Shown piece after piece: positions 5,898-14,821 of a stretch of DNA of 14,832 nt. The translations under genes were made by a program, and so were the position numbers. A model generated the notes under the pieces. That model did not search any database, was not told the origin of the DNA, and was given only the letters and a program-made list of their open reading frames with translations. Position 1 is the stretch's first letter. Each line of letters begins with the position of its first letter. Origin of the DNA: Flavobacteriales bacterium (GTDB taxonomy: Bacteria; Bacteroidota; Bacteroidia; Flavobacteriales_D; Crocinitomicaceae); assembly GCA_018665005.1 (NCBI GenBank), contig JABJEE010000133.1, forward strand, positions 1 through 14,832, in the 5' to 3' direction.

Positions 5898-6947
5898 ATG
5901 AAAAAAATATCAGCTTTAAGCCTTGCCCTACTAATCATATTCAGCTGTTCTGAGGAGGTTAAAGAAAATGAAGGGAATAAAAAAGGAAACCTTATCCCCT
6001 TAGTCGTAGCGAGCGAAGCTCAAAACACAAGTTTTTCACACAAAATCAAGGTACAGGGAAACGTTTCAACAGATAAAGATATTCTGTTAAACTCTGAAAT
6101 GTCGGGTTTAATTACTCAAATGCATGTGTCTTCAGGAAACACCGTTAAAAAAGATCAACTTATTCTTTCGATGGATGAATCTATAATCAATGCCAATATT
6201 ATTGAGCTCAAAACGCAATTGGATTATGCGAATTACATGCTGGGTAAACAAATTGACTTATATAAACAAGAATTAGGAACTGAATTAGACAAAAAAACAG
6301 CTGAAAATCAAGTGAATTCCTTAGAAGCAAAACTAAAAACACTTGAAATCCAAAAATCGAAAATGATTGTCACTGCCCCGTTCTCAGGAATCATTGATGA
6401 AGTATATGCAAAAACAGGACAGCTTGTAGCCCCTCAAATGCCCATTTTGAGATTGGTGAATAACAAGCAAGTTGAAATTACAGCTTCGGTATCAGAAAAA
6501 CATTTTAAAAATGTCAAAGAGGGTACTGAACTAAATATTTCGTTTCCCAATTACGATTTGAAAAGCATGAATCTAAAAGTTAAAAGTGTAGGTAACTTTA
6601 TAGATCCAACAAACAGAACTTTTACCATAAGAACAGAGGTTAATAACAATACTTCGTTAATGCCAAATATGCTCGCAGAGGTTGAAATCACTGACCTGAA
6701 AATTGACGCTGGTCTCGTTATCCCTTCAAAAAGCATTCTAAAAAACCAGAATAATATGGATTATGTATGGGTTCTAAATAAGGCAAAAAAAGAGACCTAT
6801 GCAGTTGAACAAGTTTTCATCAATACAATTACCACCTATGATGGTGTAGCTCTAATTGAGGAGAACAAATCCATAAATGCTGGAACGCTCATTATTGAAA
6901 GTGGAGCAAGAGGAATCACTAAGAAAGACATCGTAAGAATCAAATAA
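5898..6947 (+). CDS. RND efflux membrane-fusion protein (periplasmic adaptor, lipoprotein)
   Basis: The product is 349 aa. A lipobox with Cys17 (LIIFSC) indicates a lipid-anchored adaptor. The order is typical of HlyD/AcrA proteins: a first half-lipoyl strand set (NSEMSGLITQMHVSSG), a helical hairpin of about 80 residues (ELKTQLDYANYML... to SLEAKLKTLEIQKSK), a second half-lipoyl segment (VTAPFSGIIDEVYAKTGQLV), then the beta-barrel domain with DPTNRTFTIRTEV and a membrane-proximal C-terminus. It joins the RND pump to the TolC channel. The start at 5898 is chosen because it opens the lipoprotein signal; an in-frame ATG at 5832 lies within the TolC gene and would add 22 non-signal residues. Spacing is 7 nt to both neighbours. 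Confidence 0.93.
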   Translation: MKKISALSLALLIIFSCSEEVKENEGNKKGNLIPLVVASEAQNTSFSHKIKVQGNVSTDKDILLNSEMSGLITQMHVSSGNTVKKDQLILSMDESIINANIIELKTQLDYANYMLGKQIDLYKQELGTELDKKTAENQVNSLEAKLKTLEIQKSKMIVTAPFSGIIDEVYAKTGQLVAPQMPILRLVNNKQVEITASVSEKHFKNVKEGTELNISFPNYDLKSMNLKVKSVGNFIDPTNRTFTIRTEVNNNTSLMPNMLAEVEITDLKIDAGLVIPSKSILKNQNNMDYVWVLNKAKKETYAVEQVFINTITTYDGVALIEENKSINAGTLIIESGARGITKKDIVRIK

Positions 6948-6954
6948 GTTTAAC

Positions 6955-9900
6955 ATGAGTAATTCAAAAGGGTTCGGGTTAACTACATTGGCAGTAAAAA
7001 ATGCCAAAACAGTATTCCTCATTGCACTCGTCATTATCATTGGAGGAATGGCAGCCTATCAAACAATGCCGAAAGAGAATTTTCCAGAGCTGAAAATACC
7101 CGAAATTTACATTGGAATAGCAAAGCCAGGATCATCACCAAAATACATGTCTGAAAAGATTTCTAAGGCGATTGAAAAAGAAATTGGTGGCATAAAGCTG
7201 GTTGATGAAATCAACTCAAATTCTGTTCATGGTTATACAACGATTAGAGTAAAGTTTGATTTTAAAATGCCCGTAGATGAGGCCCTCGGTAAAGTTAAAG
7301 ATGCCGTAGATCAAGCCCGTACTAAAAGTGACTTTCCTCAGCTTCCTGCCGAACCTAATATATTTGAGCTTGACCCATCTCAAATGCCAATTCTTAATAT
7401 CAATTTAAGAGCTGAAAATGCGAGCGTCCTGAAGGGAGTTGCTGAAGATTTAGAGAAAAAAATTGAAGAATTGGGCGAAATCAGTGAAGTTGACATCAGA
7501 GGTCTTCCTGAGCAAGAAATGAGAATCGAGGTAGATCCTATTCGCGCTCAAGCCGTAAATGTGACTATTGATGATATTGAAAACGCCATAAAAGCCGAAA
7601 ATCAAACGATTCCCGGGGGTGAAATTCTAATGGATGATATTCGAAAAACAATACGAATAGAAGGCGAATACGAAAATGCACAAGAACTCCAAAAAACAGT
7701 CATAAAACAGGACGAGAATAAACCGGTTTACCTTGAGGACGTAGCCGAAGTTTTCTTTGGGAATTCTGATACCACATCATATGCCCGTGAATTTGGAACA
7801 TCCGTTGTGATGCTGGATATAAAAAAGCAAGGAGGCGAAAATTTGCTCGTTGCATCATCAAAAATCAATGAGATTATTGAAGGAGCAAAGAAAGACGGAA
7901 CAATTCCGAAAAGTGTAGAAGTGAGTTTAACAAATGACCAATCTAATGTGACTAGAGACATGGTGTCAAATCTTGAAAATTCAATCATTTTTGGAATTAT
8001 CTTGGTCGTCGGTGTACTCTTATTCTTCTTGGGGCTAAGAAATGCTTTGTTTGTAGGTGTAGCTATACCATTGTCAATGCTGATGTCATTTCTGATATTG
8101 AATTCTATGGGCATCACATTAAATGTGATGGTTTTATTTTCATTGGTTCTTGCACTTGGAATGCTCGTAGACAATGGCATTGTCATTGTCGAAAACATTT
8201 ACAGATACATGGATGAAGGGCACTCTGCCTATACGGCAGTAACCGAGGGAGTCGGAGAAGTTGCTTGGCCCATAATATCATCAACCGCTACAACCATTGC
8301 TGCATTTATACCTTTGGCCTTGTGGCCAGGGATTATTGGAGAATTCATGAAGTTTTTACCGATGACTTTAATGATTGTACTTGCCTCTTCATTATTTGTG
8401 GCTCTTGTAATTAACCCAGTATTGGCTGTAACTTACATGAAGGTTAAACAATCAAAACCCAAAAAATCAAAAGTCTTTATTTACTCATTATTATTCGGAG
8501 TAGTGGGGATCTTTTTTATCCTATTTGGATGGATCAGTTTAGGTAATTTAAGCGTTTTTGTAGGCATTTTACTTTTGGTGAACTTATTTGTCTTTATTCC
8601 TGGAACTGATATCTTTCAAAATAGATTTTTGCCAAGACTAGAGCGGATCTATGAACGTTTTTTAAGATATGCTATTATCGGAAAAAGGCCGATTTATTTT
8701 TTATTGGGGACGGTTGGTATGCTTTTCGGTTCAGTCGTGTTGCTTTCCATATTTCCACCGAAAGTGGAATTTTTCCCTAACAACGAGCCTCAGTATGTGA
8801 ATATTTTCATTTCTCATCCCATTGGAACTGACATTTCCGTAACCAATAAAACAACTCTAGAAATTGAAGAAGACTTAAATGCTATTTTAAAAGAATATAT
8901 GGACGCAGACGACACCACGGGCATCCCAGCTGATCAAAGAGTCATCAAGTCGATTATTTCTCAAGTTGGTGAAGGGACTAGTGATCCTGCCCAAGGGGTT
9001 TCAATGGGTAACACACCTCACAAAGCAAGAATTACCGTGAATTTTGCTGAATTTCAATATCGTAAAGGAATAAAAACGTCTGATGTTTTGAAAAAAATTC
9101 AATCAGGCCTAAAAGGAAAGTATACTGCAGATATTGAAATCACAGCGGCTAAAAATGAGCAAGGGCCGCCACAAGGTGCTCCAATTAATATAGAAGTAAC
9201 CGGTAGAGGAGATTACAGCCAACTCATTAGTGAAGCCGAAAAAATCAAGACCTACTTAGACAGAAAGAACATTAAGGGGGTTGAAAAGCTTAAATTAAAT
9301 GTTGATGCAAATAGACCTGAAATACCAATTAAGGTCGATCGAGATCAAATCAGAAAACTCAATGCCTCCACTTATAAAGTAGGTATGGCGATTCGAAAGT
9401 CCTTATTAGGACAAGATGTTTCTACTTATACAACCGATGGAGAGACTCATGATATTGTTGTACGGTTTAACAGCAGTAACAGGAATAATTTCAATTCATT
9501 GCTAGACCAACGCATGATTTTCAGAAACAATAAAGGTAAACTGATGAATATCCCTATTCGATCAGTCATTGAAGAACCGAAAGAAAGTAATAGCTATTCT
9601 GCGGTAATACGAAAAGACCAAATACCCCAAGTTTCCATTACATCTAATGTGACGGAAGGGTTTAATGCAAATGAGGTCGTGGAAAAACTAAAAACCGAAA
9701 TGATAACCTATGAGAAAAAAGGAAATCTTAATAAAGATGTGAACTACCGATTCGCAGGACAACAGGATGAACAGGCAAAAGAAATGGCTTTTTTGAGTAA
9801 AGCGTTACTTATTGCATTATTCCTGGTGCTTTTAATCATAGTTTCACAATTCAATTCTTATTCTGCGCCAACAGTCATATTATTGTCGGTTGTACTTTCT

Positions 9901-10419
9901 TTAATAGGTGTGTTCTTAGGTTTGGTTATTTCACGTCAAAATTTTGTCGTCATCATGACAATGATAGGAATCATTTCTCTCGCCGGAGTGGTTGTCAATA
10001 ACGCAATTGTACTCATCGATTACACCAACTCACTTCGTAAAAAAAGACGAGAAGAGTTGGGCCTTGAAGATCACGAGCTTCTTTCAGATAAAGACCTGTT
10101 GGATTGCACTGTGCAAGGTGGAAAAACAAGACTTCGTCCTGTTCTATTAACTGCAATTACAACGGTGCTAGGATTAATACCACTAGCGATCGGTTTTAAT
10201 ATTGACTTTTTCGGATTGTTTTCTTCATATGATCCAAATATATTTCTTGGGGGTGACAACAATATGTTTTTTGCACCGATGGCATGGACCATTATTTACG
10301 GCTTAACTTTTGCCACCTTCTTAACTCTAATTATTTTACCTTCAGTTTATTTATTGGCCTATAAATTTAAAGTTTGGATTTATCAAAAACTTCAACTGAC
10401 TATTAAGAGTAACTTTTAG
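6955..10419 (+). CDS. RND efflux pump permease (AcrB/HAE1-like)
   Basis: This 1154-aa inner-membrane pump uses the proton gradient to drive export. TM1 is at about 17-37 and is followed by the periplasmic porter domain; TM2-TM6 occupy about 342-495, a second periplasmic domain about 600-940, and TM8-TM12 the C-terminus. The TM4 motif reads LVDNGIVIVEN: D406 matches AcrB Asp407, but Asp408 is replaced by N407. In TM10, VVNNAIVLID has N1015 where AcrB has Lys940. Between TM6 and the next half, residues about 506-550 form an extra hydrophobic hairpin, and the loop before TM12 carries an insert (FFGLFSSYDPN). These explain the length above the usual 1030-1060 aa. The substrate is unknown. Confidence 0.94.
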   Translation: MSNSKGFGLTTLAVKNAKTVFLIALVIIIGGMAAYQTMPKENFPELKIPEIYIGIAKPGSSPKYMSEKISKAIEKEIGGIKLVDEINSNSVHGYTTIRVKFDFKMPVDEALGKVKDAVDQARTKSDFPQLPAEPNIFELDPSQMPILNINLRAENASVLKGVAEDLEKKIEELGEISEVDIRGLPEQEMRIEVDPIRAQAVNVTIDDIENAIKAENQTIPGGEILMDDIRKTIRIEGEYENAQELQKTVIKQDENKPVYLEDVAEVFFGNSDTTSYAREFGTSVVMLDIKKQGGENLLVASSKINEIIEGAKKDGTIPKSVEVSLTNDQSNVTRDMVSNLENSIIFGIILVVGVLLFFLGLRNALFVGVAIPLSMLMSFLILNSMGITLNVMVLFSLVLALGMLVDNGIVIVENIYRYMDEGHSAYTAVTEGVGEVAWPIISSTATTIAAFIPLALWPGIIGEFMKFLPMTLMIVLASSLFVALVINPVLAVTYMKVKQSKPKKSKVFIYSLLFGVVGIFFILFGWISLGNLSVFVGILLLVNLFVFIPGTDIFQNRFLPRLERIYERFLRYAIIGKRPIYFLLGTVGMLFGSVVLLSIFPPKVEFFPNNEPQYVNIFISHPIGTDISVTNKTTLEIEEDLNAILKEYMDADDTTGIPADQRVIKSIISQVGEGTSDPAQGVSMGNTPHKARITVNFAEFQYRKGIKTSDVLKKIQSGLKGKYTADIEITAAKNEQGPPQGAPINIEVTGRGDYSQLISEAEKIKTYLDRKNIKGVEKLKLNVDANRPEIPIKVDRDQIRKLNASTYKVGMAIRKSLLGQDVSTYTTDGETHDIVVRFNSSNRNNFNSLLDQRMIFRNNKGKLMNIPIRSVIEEPKESNSYSAVIRKDQIPQVSITSNVTEGFNANEVVEKLKTEMITYEKKGNLNKDVNYRFAGQQDEQAKEMAFLSKALLIALFLVLLIIVSQFNSYSAPTVILLSVVLSLIGVFLGLVISRQNFVVIMTMIGIISLAGVVVNNAIVLIDYTNSLRKKRREELGLEDHELLSDKDLLDCTVQGGKTRLRPVLLTAITTVLGLIPLAIGFNIDFFGLFSSYDPNIFLGGDNNMFFAPMAWTIIYGLTFATFLTLIILPSVYLLAYKFKVWIYQKLQLTIKSNF

Positions 10420-10448
10420 GGTTATTCGGCGTATTTAAGCATACAATT

Positions 10449-11246
10449 ATGAAATATTTTTTGATTCTTTTTCTTTTCAGTCTTTTGATTACCGCGTGTA
10501 ATCAAAATGAAATTAAAGAGGAATATATCAATCAAGAGAATGTGAGTATCTCAAAAAACAGTGATTACCCTGAAGATTCTCTCTTTTTCGCATTGATGAA
10601 TTCAATTGATAACGACTCCTCTTTATTTATAGCTTCTAGTTTAAATTACACGAGTAATGATGGCAGCACGATCAGCGGAAGTGCTCTCATAGATGGTAAT
10701 AACATGATTCATCAGCTCACCAGTATTGATAATGACACTTTACACGAAACCACATTTGATTACTATTATCTAAACTCAAAGAAGAGAGTCAGTACCGAGC
10801 TGATATACGATTATCAAAAAGATTCAAATTATTATCATCAAATCATATCTTTTTATGACACATCGGGTACATGTATCTATACGGGGTTTAAATACTTTGA
10901 AGATTTGAACTTGTCTTCCGAAAGGACCTATTTGAAAGCTGACTACTTTAAAGAAATGGGTGATCAACCTGCTCTAAGCATCATTCAACAACAAGGTAGT
11001 TTTGAAACAAATTTCAGAGGTTTTTTTGCCTTAGAAGCATACAATTTGGAATTTATTAAAGTAGGAGGAAATGACGGATTGTACTCTTCTATGTTAGCGA
11101 TTTCCAAAGAATCCCCGCTTATCAAAAAAATAAGAAATAACCGAGAACGATATATTGGCAGACCGTTGATTATCGAATTTACAAATGTTGAGGAAAGTGA
11201 TGGATTCTCATATCAATTGCTACTTGAAGCCAAATTAAAACCCTAA
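10449..11246 (+). CDS. Uncharacterised lipoprotein between the RND pump and the OM barrel
   Basis: The product is 265 aa. The signal peptide ends in a lipobox with Cys17 (LLITAC), and the mature protein starts CNQNEIKEEY, so it is membrane anchored; the compartment leaflet cannot be decided. The mature part is rich in Ser, Asn, Asp and Tyr, with beta-strand-like segments such as IISFYDTSGTCIYTGFKYF near 136-154, and ends in a strand-rich QLLLEAKLKP. I recognise no catalytic motif and no known family. It starts 29 nt after the RND stop without an intervening terminator and is followed 82 nt later by the barrel gene, so it is probably in the same transcript. An accessory role for either neighbour is only a guess. 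Confidence 0.75.
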   Translation: MKYFLILFLFSLLITACNQNEIKEEYINQENVSISKNSDYPEDSLFFALMNSIDNDSSLFIASSLNYTSNDGSTISGSALIDGNNMIHQLTSIDNDTLHETTFDYYYLNSKKRVSTELIYDYQKDSNYYHQIISFYDTSGTCIYTGFKYFEDLNLSSERTYLKADYFKEMGDQPALSIIQQQGSFETNFRGFFALEAYNLEFIKVGGNDGLYSSMLAISKESPLIKKIRNNRERYIGRPLIIEFTNVEESDGFSYQLLLEAKLKP

Positions 11247-11328
11247 AATGAAATACCCTAAACCACATTCCGAATTAAACTATTTGAAGTTTTATTCGTC
11301 TTACCAAGTGATGCTTAAATTAAACTCA

Positions 11329-14064
11329 ATGAAAACATTTCTATTATTTTGTCTTTTTATCTCATTTTTCGGTATTAACGGATTCTCTCAATCCATGAAA
11401 ATAACAGGTGTTGTATACGACACAACTGGATCGAAACCCATAGACAGAGCATCTGTAATGGCAGTTCGTTTAAAGGATTCTGTACTATTGAATTTCACAC
11501 GAACAAATGAATTGGGAGAGTTTGAACTCTCTGGCTTTCCTACAGATACCTTTAATTTAATCATCGAGCATCCCGGTCTAGATCAAAAGTCATATTTTAT
11601 TTTTGGGAACAGTGAAAATGCTGAAATTGATATTCCTGTAATTAAAATGAATCCCATCTCCCAACAGCTTGAAGAGGTACTCATTATTGCCAATAAGAAT
11701 GCCATTTATTTTGTTGGAGATACTTTACGATATATTGCTGATTCTTTTAATGTTGCAGAAAATGCGGTTGTTGAGGACTTACTCAAAAAATTACCGGGAA
11801 TCAAGGTCGAAAATGATGGCTCAATCACATCTCAAGGTCAAGACATTGATCAAGTATTGGTTGATGGCGACGAGTTTTTTGGTTCTGACCCAACAATAGC
11901 AACAAGAAATCTTGGAGCCAAAGGAATTGAGAGCGTAGATGTATATGAAAAAGACCGTGAGGGAGCTTCCATAGGTGATGATGATAAAATTCAGGTGATG
12001 GATCTGAAGCTCAAAGATGATGCTAAAAAAGGGTATTTCGGGAAAATCACAGGAGCTTCTGATTTTGCATTATTTGAAGACAATGCGTTTTATGAAGGTG
12101 AATTTCTTTATAACAATTTCAATAAAAAAAGAAAAATATCTGTATTTGCATTGACCTCGAATACTCCTAAATCAAATTTTGGATTTGGTGACGCAGCCAA
12201 GTTTGGGCTTGATAATGAAAGGAATGGAAGTTGGTGGGATCAAAGTAGCTCTGCAAATACGAGCGGTATTCCTAGAACACTAAAAACAGGAATGTATTAT
12301 TCCGACAAGATTGGAAAAACAGGAAAGATTAATGTGAATTATTCCTATTACGAAAGTGATCTTAATGCTGTTTCGAGAAGCCAATCCAGCTATTTCCTTG
12401 CTGATACAAGTTACAGAACAGTGGACTCAGTGGATTTAAAGGAACGAACAAAGTCTCATCGGATAAATTTGGCATACAAGACCAAACTTGATTCTCTTAC
12501 CTCAATAGAAATTAAACCTAGCTTTAGATTTGATGCGGCTACAGACAGCTCAAGTACAAGGAATAGTTTTTTCGGTGAAGATAGCAACCAGTCATTGCAA
12601 ACTAATATTTTTAATTCTAATGATTCAAAAGGATTTTCAAGCGAGTCAGAGTTCAGAATCATTCGCAAGTTTAAAAAGCCAAAAAGAGAGTTGAAAGCTG
12701 AATACTATTTAAAGACTTCAGACAATGAAACAGAAAGTTCATTGGAAAACACAGCTAATTACTATCTTCCAAATCCATCAGACTCACTAATTGAGCAAGA
12801 CAAAACGAATGAAAACCAGTCTGTAAATCAATCTGGAATACTTACATATACGGAACCCATAAGTAAATACCTCAAACTTCAGGTAGAGTATTTATATCAA
12901 AACAATAAGTCAACTCAAGAGATTTTTGCAAAAGACAGGTTGAACAACAACGTACCAATAAATGACCTTTCTAATAACTTCGATAATGTAAGGATTCAAA
13001 ATAGAGGAACGGCCATTTTGAGTTATCAAAACTTTAAACATACTTTTCAAGCTGGTTTGGGTTATCGAAACATAATAATCGATAACACCAACCTCATCAC
13101 GGATAGCTTGATCTCTCAAAACATCAACAATTTTCTTCCTCAATTAAGGTATCAATTTAAACCCTCACAAGGAACCAGATTAAACATCAAGTACAATACA
13201 CGTTCGGATCAACCATCTATGAATGACCTACAACCCGTTCAAGACAATACCAATCCCAATGCCATTCAGATAGGAAACCCCGACTTGAAACCCAACTATG
13301 TCCATTCCCTAAACATTAATTTTAATACTTGGAAAGCATTAAGCGGAAGATACATATGGAGTGGAATAAGAGCTACCTACACAGACAATGCCTTTGCAAA
13401 TTCAACATCCTATGATGAATATGGAAGAACCATTTCACAAACGAGAAACGTCGACGGTAATATATTCGGAACACTGTTTGCAGGTGCTGGGTTTCCAATT
13501 CTGAGTAGAAAAATTGAATTTGAGCCGAACGTTAATGCGAATTACTCAAAATATACGAACTTCATTAATGATGTTGAAAATGTGACTCAAAACACATCAA
13601 TATCAGGAGGATTGGGCATCCAATTTAATTTTGATTCATTAGAGATTAATATCGGCAACAGTTACTCCTATGTAAATCCTGTTTCATCATTATCCCAATT
13701 TTCCAATCAACCCTACAGTACACAATCATACACGGCAGAAGGTGAATGGAGAATTAAAAGAGGATTTAAAATTAAAGTAGATGCTAACTACACGATAAAT
13801 AAAGGACGTTCAAATGGTTTTGACCAAAATATTTTTGTAATTAATGCTGAATTAAGCAAAGCCTTTTTGAAAACAGAAAACCTCATCCTTGCCGTGAATG
13901 CTAATGATATTTTGAACCAGAACACAAATCTCATACGTCAAGTCAATGGAAATGTAATCACCGATAATTCTACTAGAATTATCTCTCGATATTTTTTAAT
14001 GAGACTTACTTATAAATTTAATAACAATAAAACCAAAGAAGATGAGTATAAAGGATGGCATTAA
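11329..14064 (+). CDS. TonB-receptor-like outer-membrane beta-barrel protein
   Basis: The product is 911 aa. A signal peptide ends at GFSQ (about residue 21). A carboxypeptidase-regulatory-like Ig-fold domain follows (about 22-105, starting MKITGVVYDTTGSKPI). A plug-like segment (about 110-245) includes DLLKKLPGIKVENDGSI and VLVDGDEFFG, a signature of the Bacteroidota outer-membrane barrel family related to TonB receptors. The remainder is a large aromatic-rich barrel ending SRYFLMRLTYKF. No TonB box is evident. Uptake or surface binding of a peptide or metal ligand is typical of relatives, but the ligand is unknown. An in-frame ATG at 11248, 1 nt after the lipoprotein stop, would add 27 residues before the signal peptide; ATG 11329 is preferred. 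The 3' end overlaps the GLPGLI gene by 23 nt. Confidence 0.88.
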   Translation: MKTFLLFCLFISFFGINGFSQSMKITGVVYDTTGSKPIDRASVMAVRLKDSVLLNFTRTNELGEFELSGFPTDTFNLIIEHPGLDQKSYFIFGNSENAEIDIPVIKMNPISQQLEEVLIIANKNAIYFVGDTLRYIADSFNVAENAVVEDLLKKLPGIKVENDGSITSQGQDIDQVLVDGDEFFGSDPTIATRNLGAKGIESVDVYEKDREGASIGDDDKIQVMDLKLKDDAKKGYFGKITGASDFALFEDNAFYEGEFLYNNFNKKRKISVFALTSNTPKSNFGFGDAAKFGLDNERNGSWWDQSSSANTSGIPRTLKTGMYYSDKIGKTGKINVNYSYYESDLNAVSRSQSSYFLADTSYRTVDSVDLKERTKSHRINLAYKTKLDSLTSIEIKPSFRFDAATDSSSTRNSFFGEDSNQSLQTNIFNSNDSKGFSSESEFRIIRKFKKPKRELKAEYYLKTSDNETESSLENTANYYLPNPSDSLIEQDKTNENQSVNQSGILTYTEPISKYLKLQVEYLYQNNKSTQEIFAKDRLNNNVPINDLSNNFDNVRIQNRGTAILSYQNFKHTFQAGLGYRNIIIDNTNLITDSLISQNINNFLPQLRYQFKPSQGTRLNIKYNTRSDQPSMNDLQPVQDNTNPNAIQIGNPDLKPNYVHSLNINFNTWKALSGRYIWSGIRATYTDNAFANSTSYDEYGRTISQTRNVDGNIFGTLFAGAGFPILSRKIEFEPNVNANYSKYTNFINDVENVTQNTSISGGLGIQFNFDSLEINIGNSYSYVNPVSSLSQFSNQPYSTQSYTAEGEWRIKRGFKIKVDANYTINKGRSNGFDQNIFVINAELSKAFLKTENLILAVNANDILNQNTNLIRQVNGNVITDNSTRIISRYFLMRLTYKFNNNKTKEDEYKGWH

Positions 14065-14779
14065 GAAAATAACTTTTTTAAGTTTTTTCATATTTATTTC
14101 CTCAACTGGTTTCAGTCAGTATAATACTTTTGGGAAAATTACTTTCGAACGAAGAACAAACCTACTTAAACGATTTCAGGACAGTAGAATGAGTAAGATG
14201 ATTAATGAAGATAATAAAATCAAAATTGACAAATTTGAACTTCTCTTCAACGATACCTCATCTGTTTTTAGACCTATTCAAGACATTGCTGAAGGAAGAA
14301 TGGGATGGATGACAACTAAGAATTATTATTATCAATACTTTGGGGAAGAAAGTCAATTTATTATTCTTGGACTTTTTGGTCAGAACATTTACATCAAAGA
14401 CTCTTTACCACAGCGCAAGTGGAAAATCACTGAAAGTAAAAGAAACATAAGTGGTTATGATTGTCGGAAGGCCATTTATGAGAAAAATGACAGCACGAGG
14501 ATATATGCCTGGTACACTCCAGAACTCACAACTGCTACGGGGCCAGAAGGATATTCCGGTCTTCCTGGAACCATACTGGGTTTGGCTACCGAAGATGGTG
14601 GAATTGTTTATTTCGCGAAACAAATTGAAATTGTGGCTCCTAATAATGAGGATTTAACTCCAGATAAAGGCAAGAACAAAGTGTTTACACTGGTTGAGTT
14701 AAAAGCTAAAATTAAAAAAGATTATGGCAACACGCCTTGGGGGAAGTCAATGTTTGATGACCTTTTCCGTTGGCTATAG
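14042..14779 (+). CDS. GLPGLI-family secreted protein
   Basis: The 245-aa product has an N-terminal signal peptide ending near TGFSQ (residues 22-26). The family motif appears as SGLPGTILGL at 172-181, with Thr in place of the usual Leu. Other family features are the preceding ISGYDCRKAIY and YAWYTPELTTATGPEGY stretches. GLPGLI proteins (Porph_ging family) are Bacteroidota-specific, of unknown biochemical function, and are often encoded next to TonB-receptor-like barrels, exactly as here. The ATG lies inside the end of the barrel gene (23-nt overlap, different frame), which suggests coupled translation. No later start would keep the signal peptide. The gene is complete, at a usual length. A role as periplasmic or surface partner of the barrel is inference. 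Confidence 0.88.
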   Translation: MSIKDGIKKITFLSFFIFISSTGFSQYNTFGKITFERRTNLLKRFQDSRMSKMINEDNKIKIDKFELLFNDTSSVFRPIQDIAEGRMGWMTTKNYYYQYFGEESQFIILGLFGQNIYIKDSLPQRKWKITESKRNISGYDCRKAIYEKNDSTRIYAWYTPELTTATGPEGYSGLPGTILGLATEDGGIVYFAKQIEIVAPNNEDLTPDKGKNKVFTLVELKAKIKKDYGNTPWGKSMFDDLFRWL

Positions 14780-14791
14780 TGTCAATTAGAC

Positions 14792-14821
14792 TTTCTATGT
14801 CAATCTAAATCTTTAAATTTG
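14792..14821 (+). promoter_or_regulatory. Putative promoter of a gene beyond the window
   Basis: TAAATTTG at 14814-14821 fits the TAnnTTTG -7 consensus. A TTTC at 14792-14795 lies 18 nt upstream, the same imperfect -33 and spacing as seen for tetR. The downstream gene is outside the window, so its use cannot be tested here. The segment also contains a direct repeat TGTCAAT (14780-14786 and 14799-14805). No terminator hairpin is visible after the GLPGLI gene. Confidence 0.4.

Noticed and set aside
7728..8198. 156-codon minus-strand ORF inside the RND gene
   Set aside because: It lies wholly within a strongly conserved RND region on the other strand. Its Ser/Thr/Ile-rich sequence looks like a reverse-strand shadow.
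11248..11328. In-frame N-terminal extension of the barrel protein from ATG 11248
   Set aside because: It would place 27 polar residues before a typical signal peptide. The ATG at 11329 gives a normal exported protein, although 11248 cannot be excluded.
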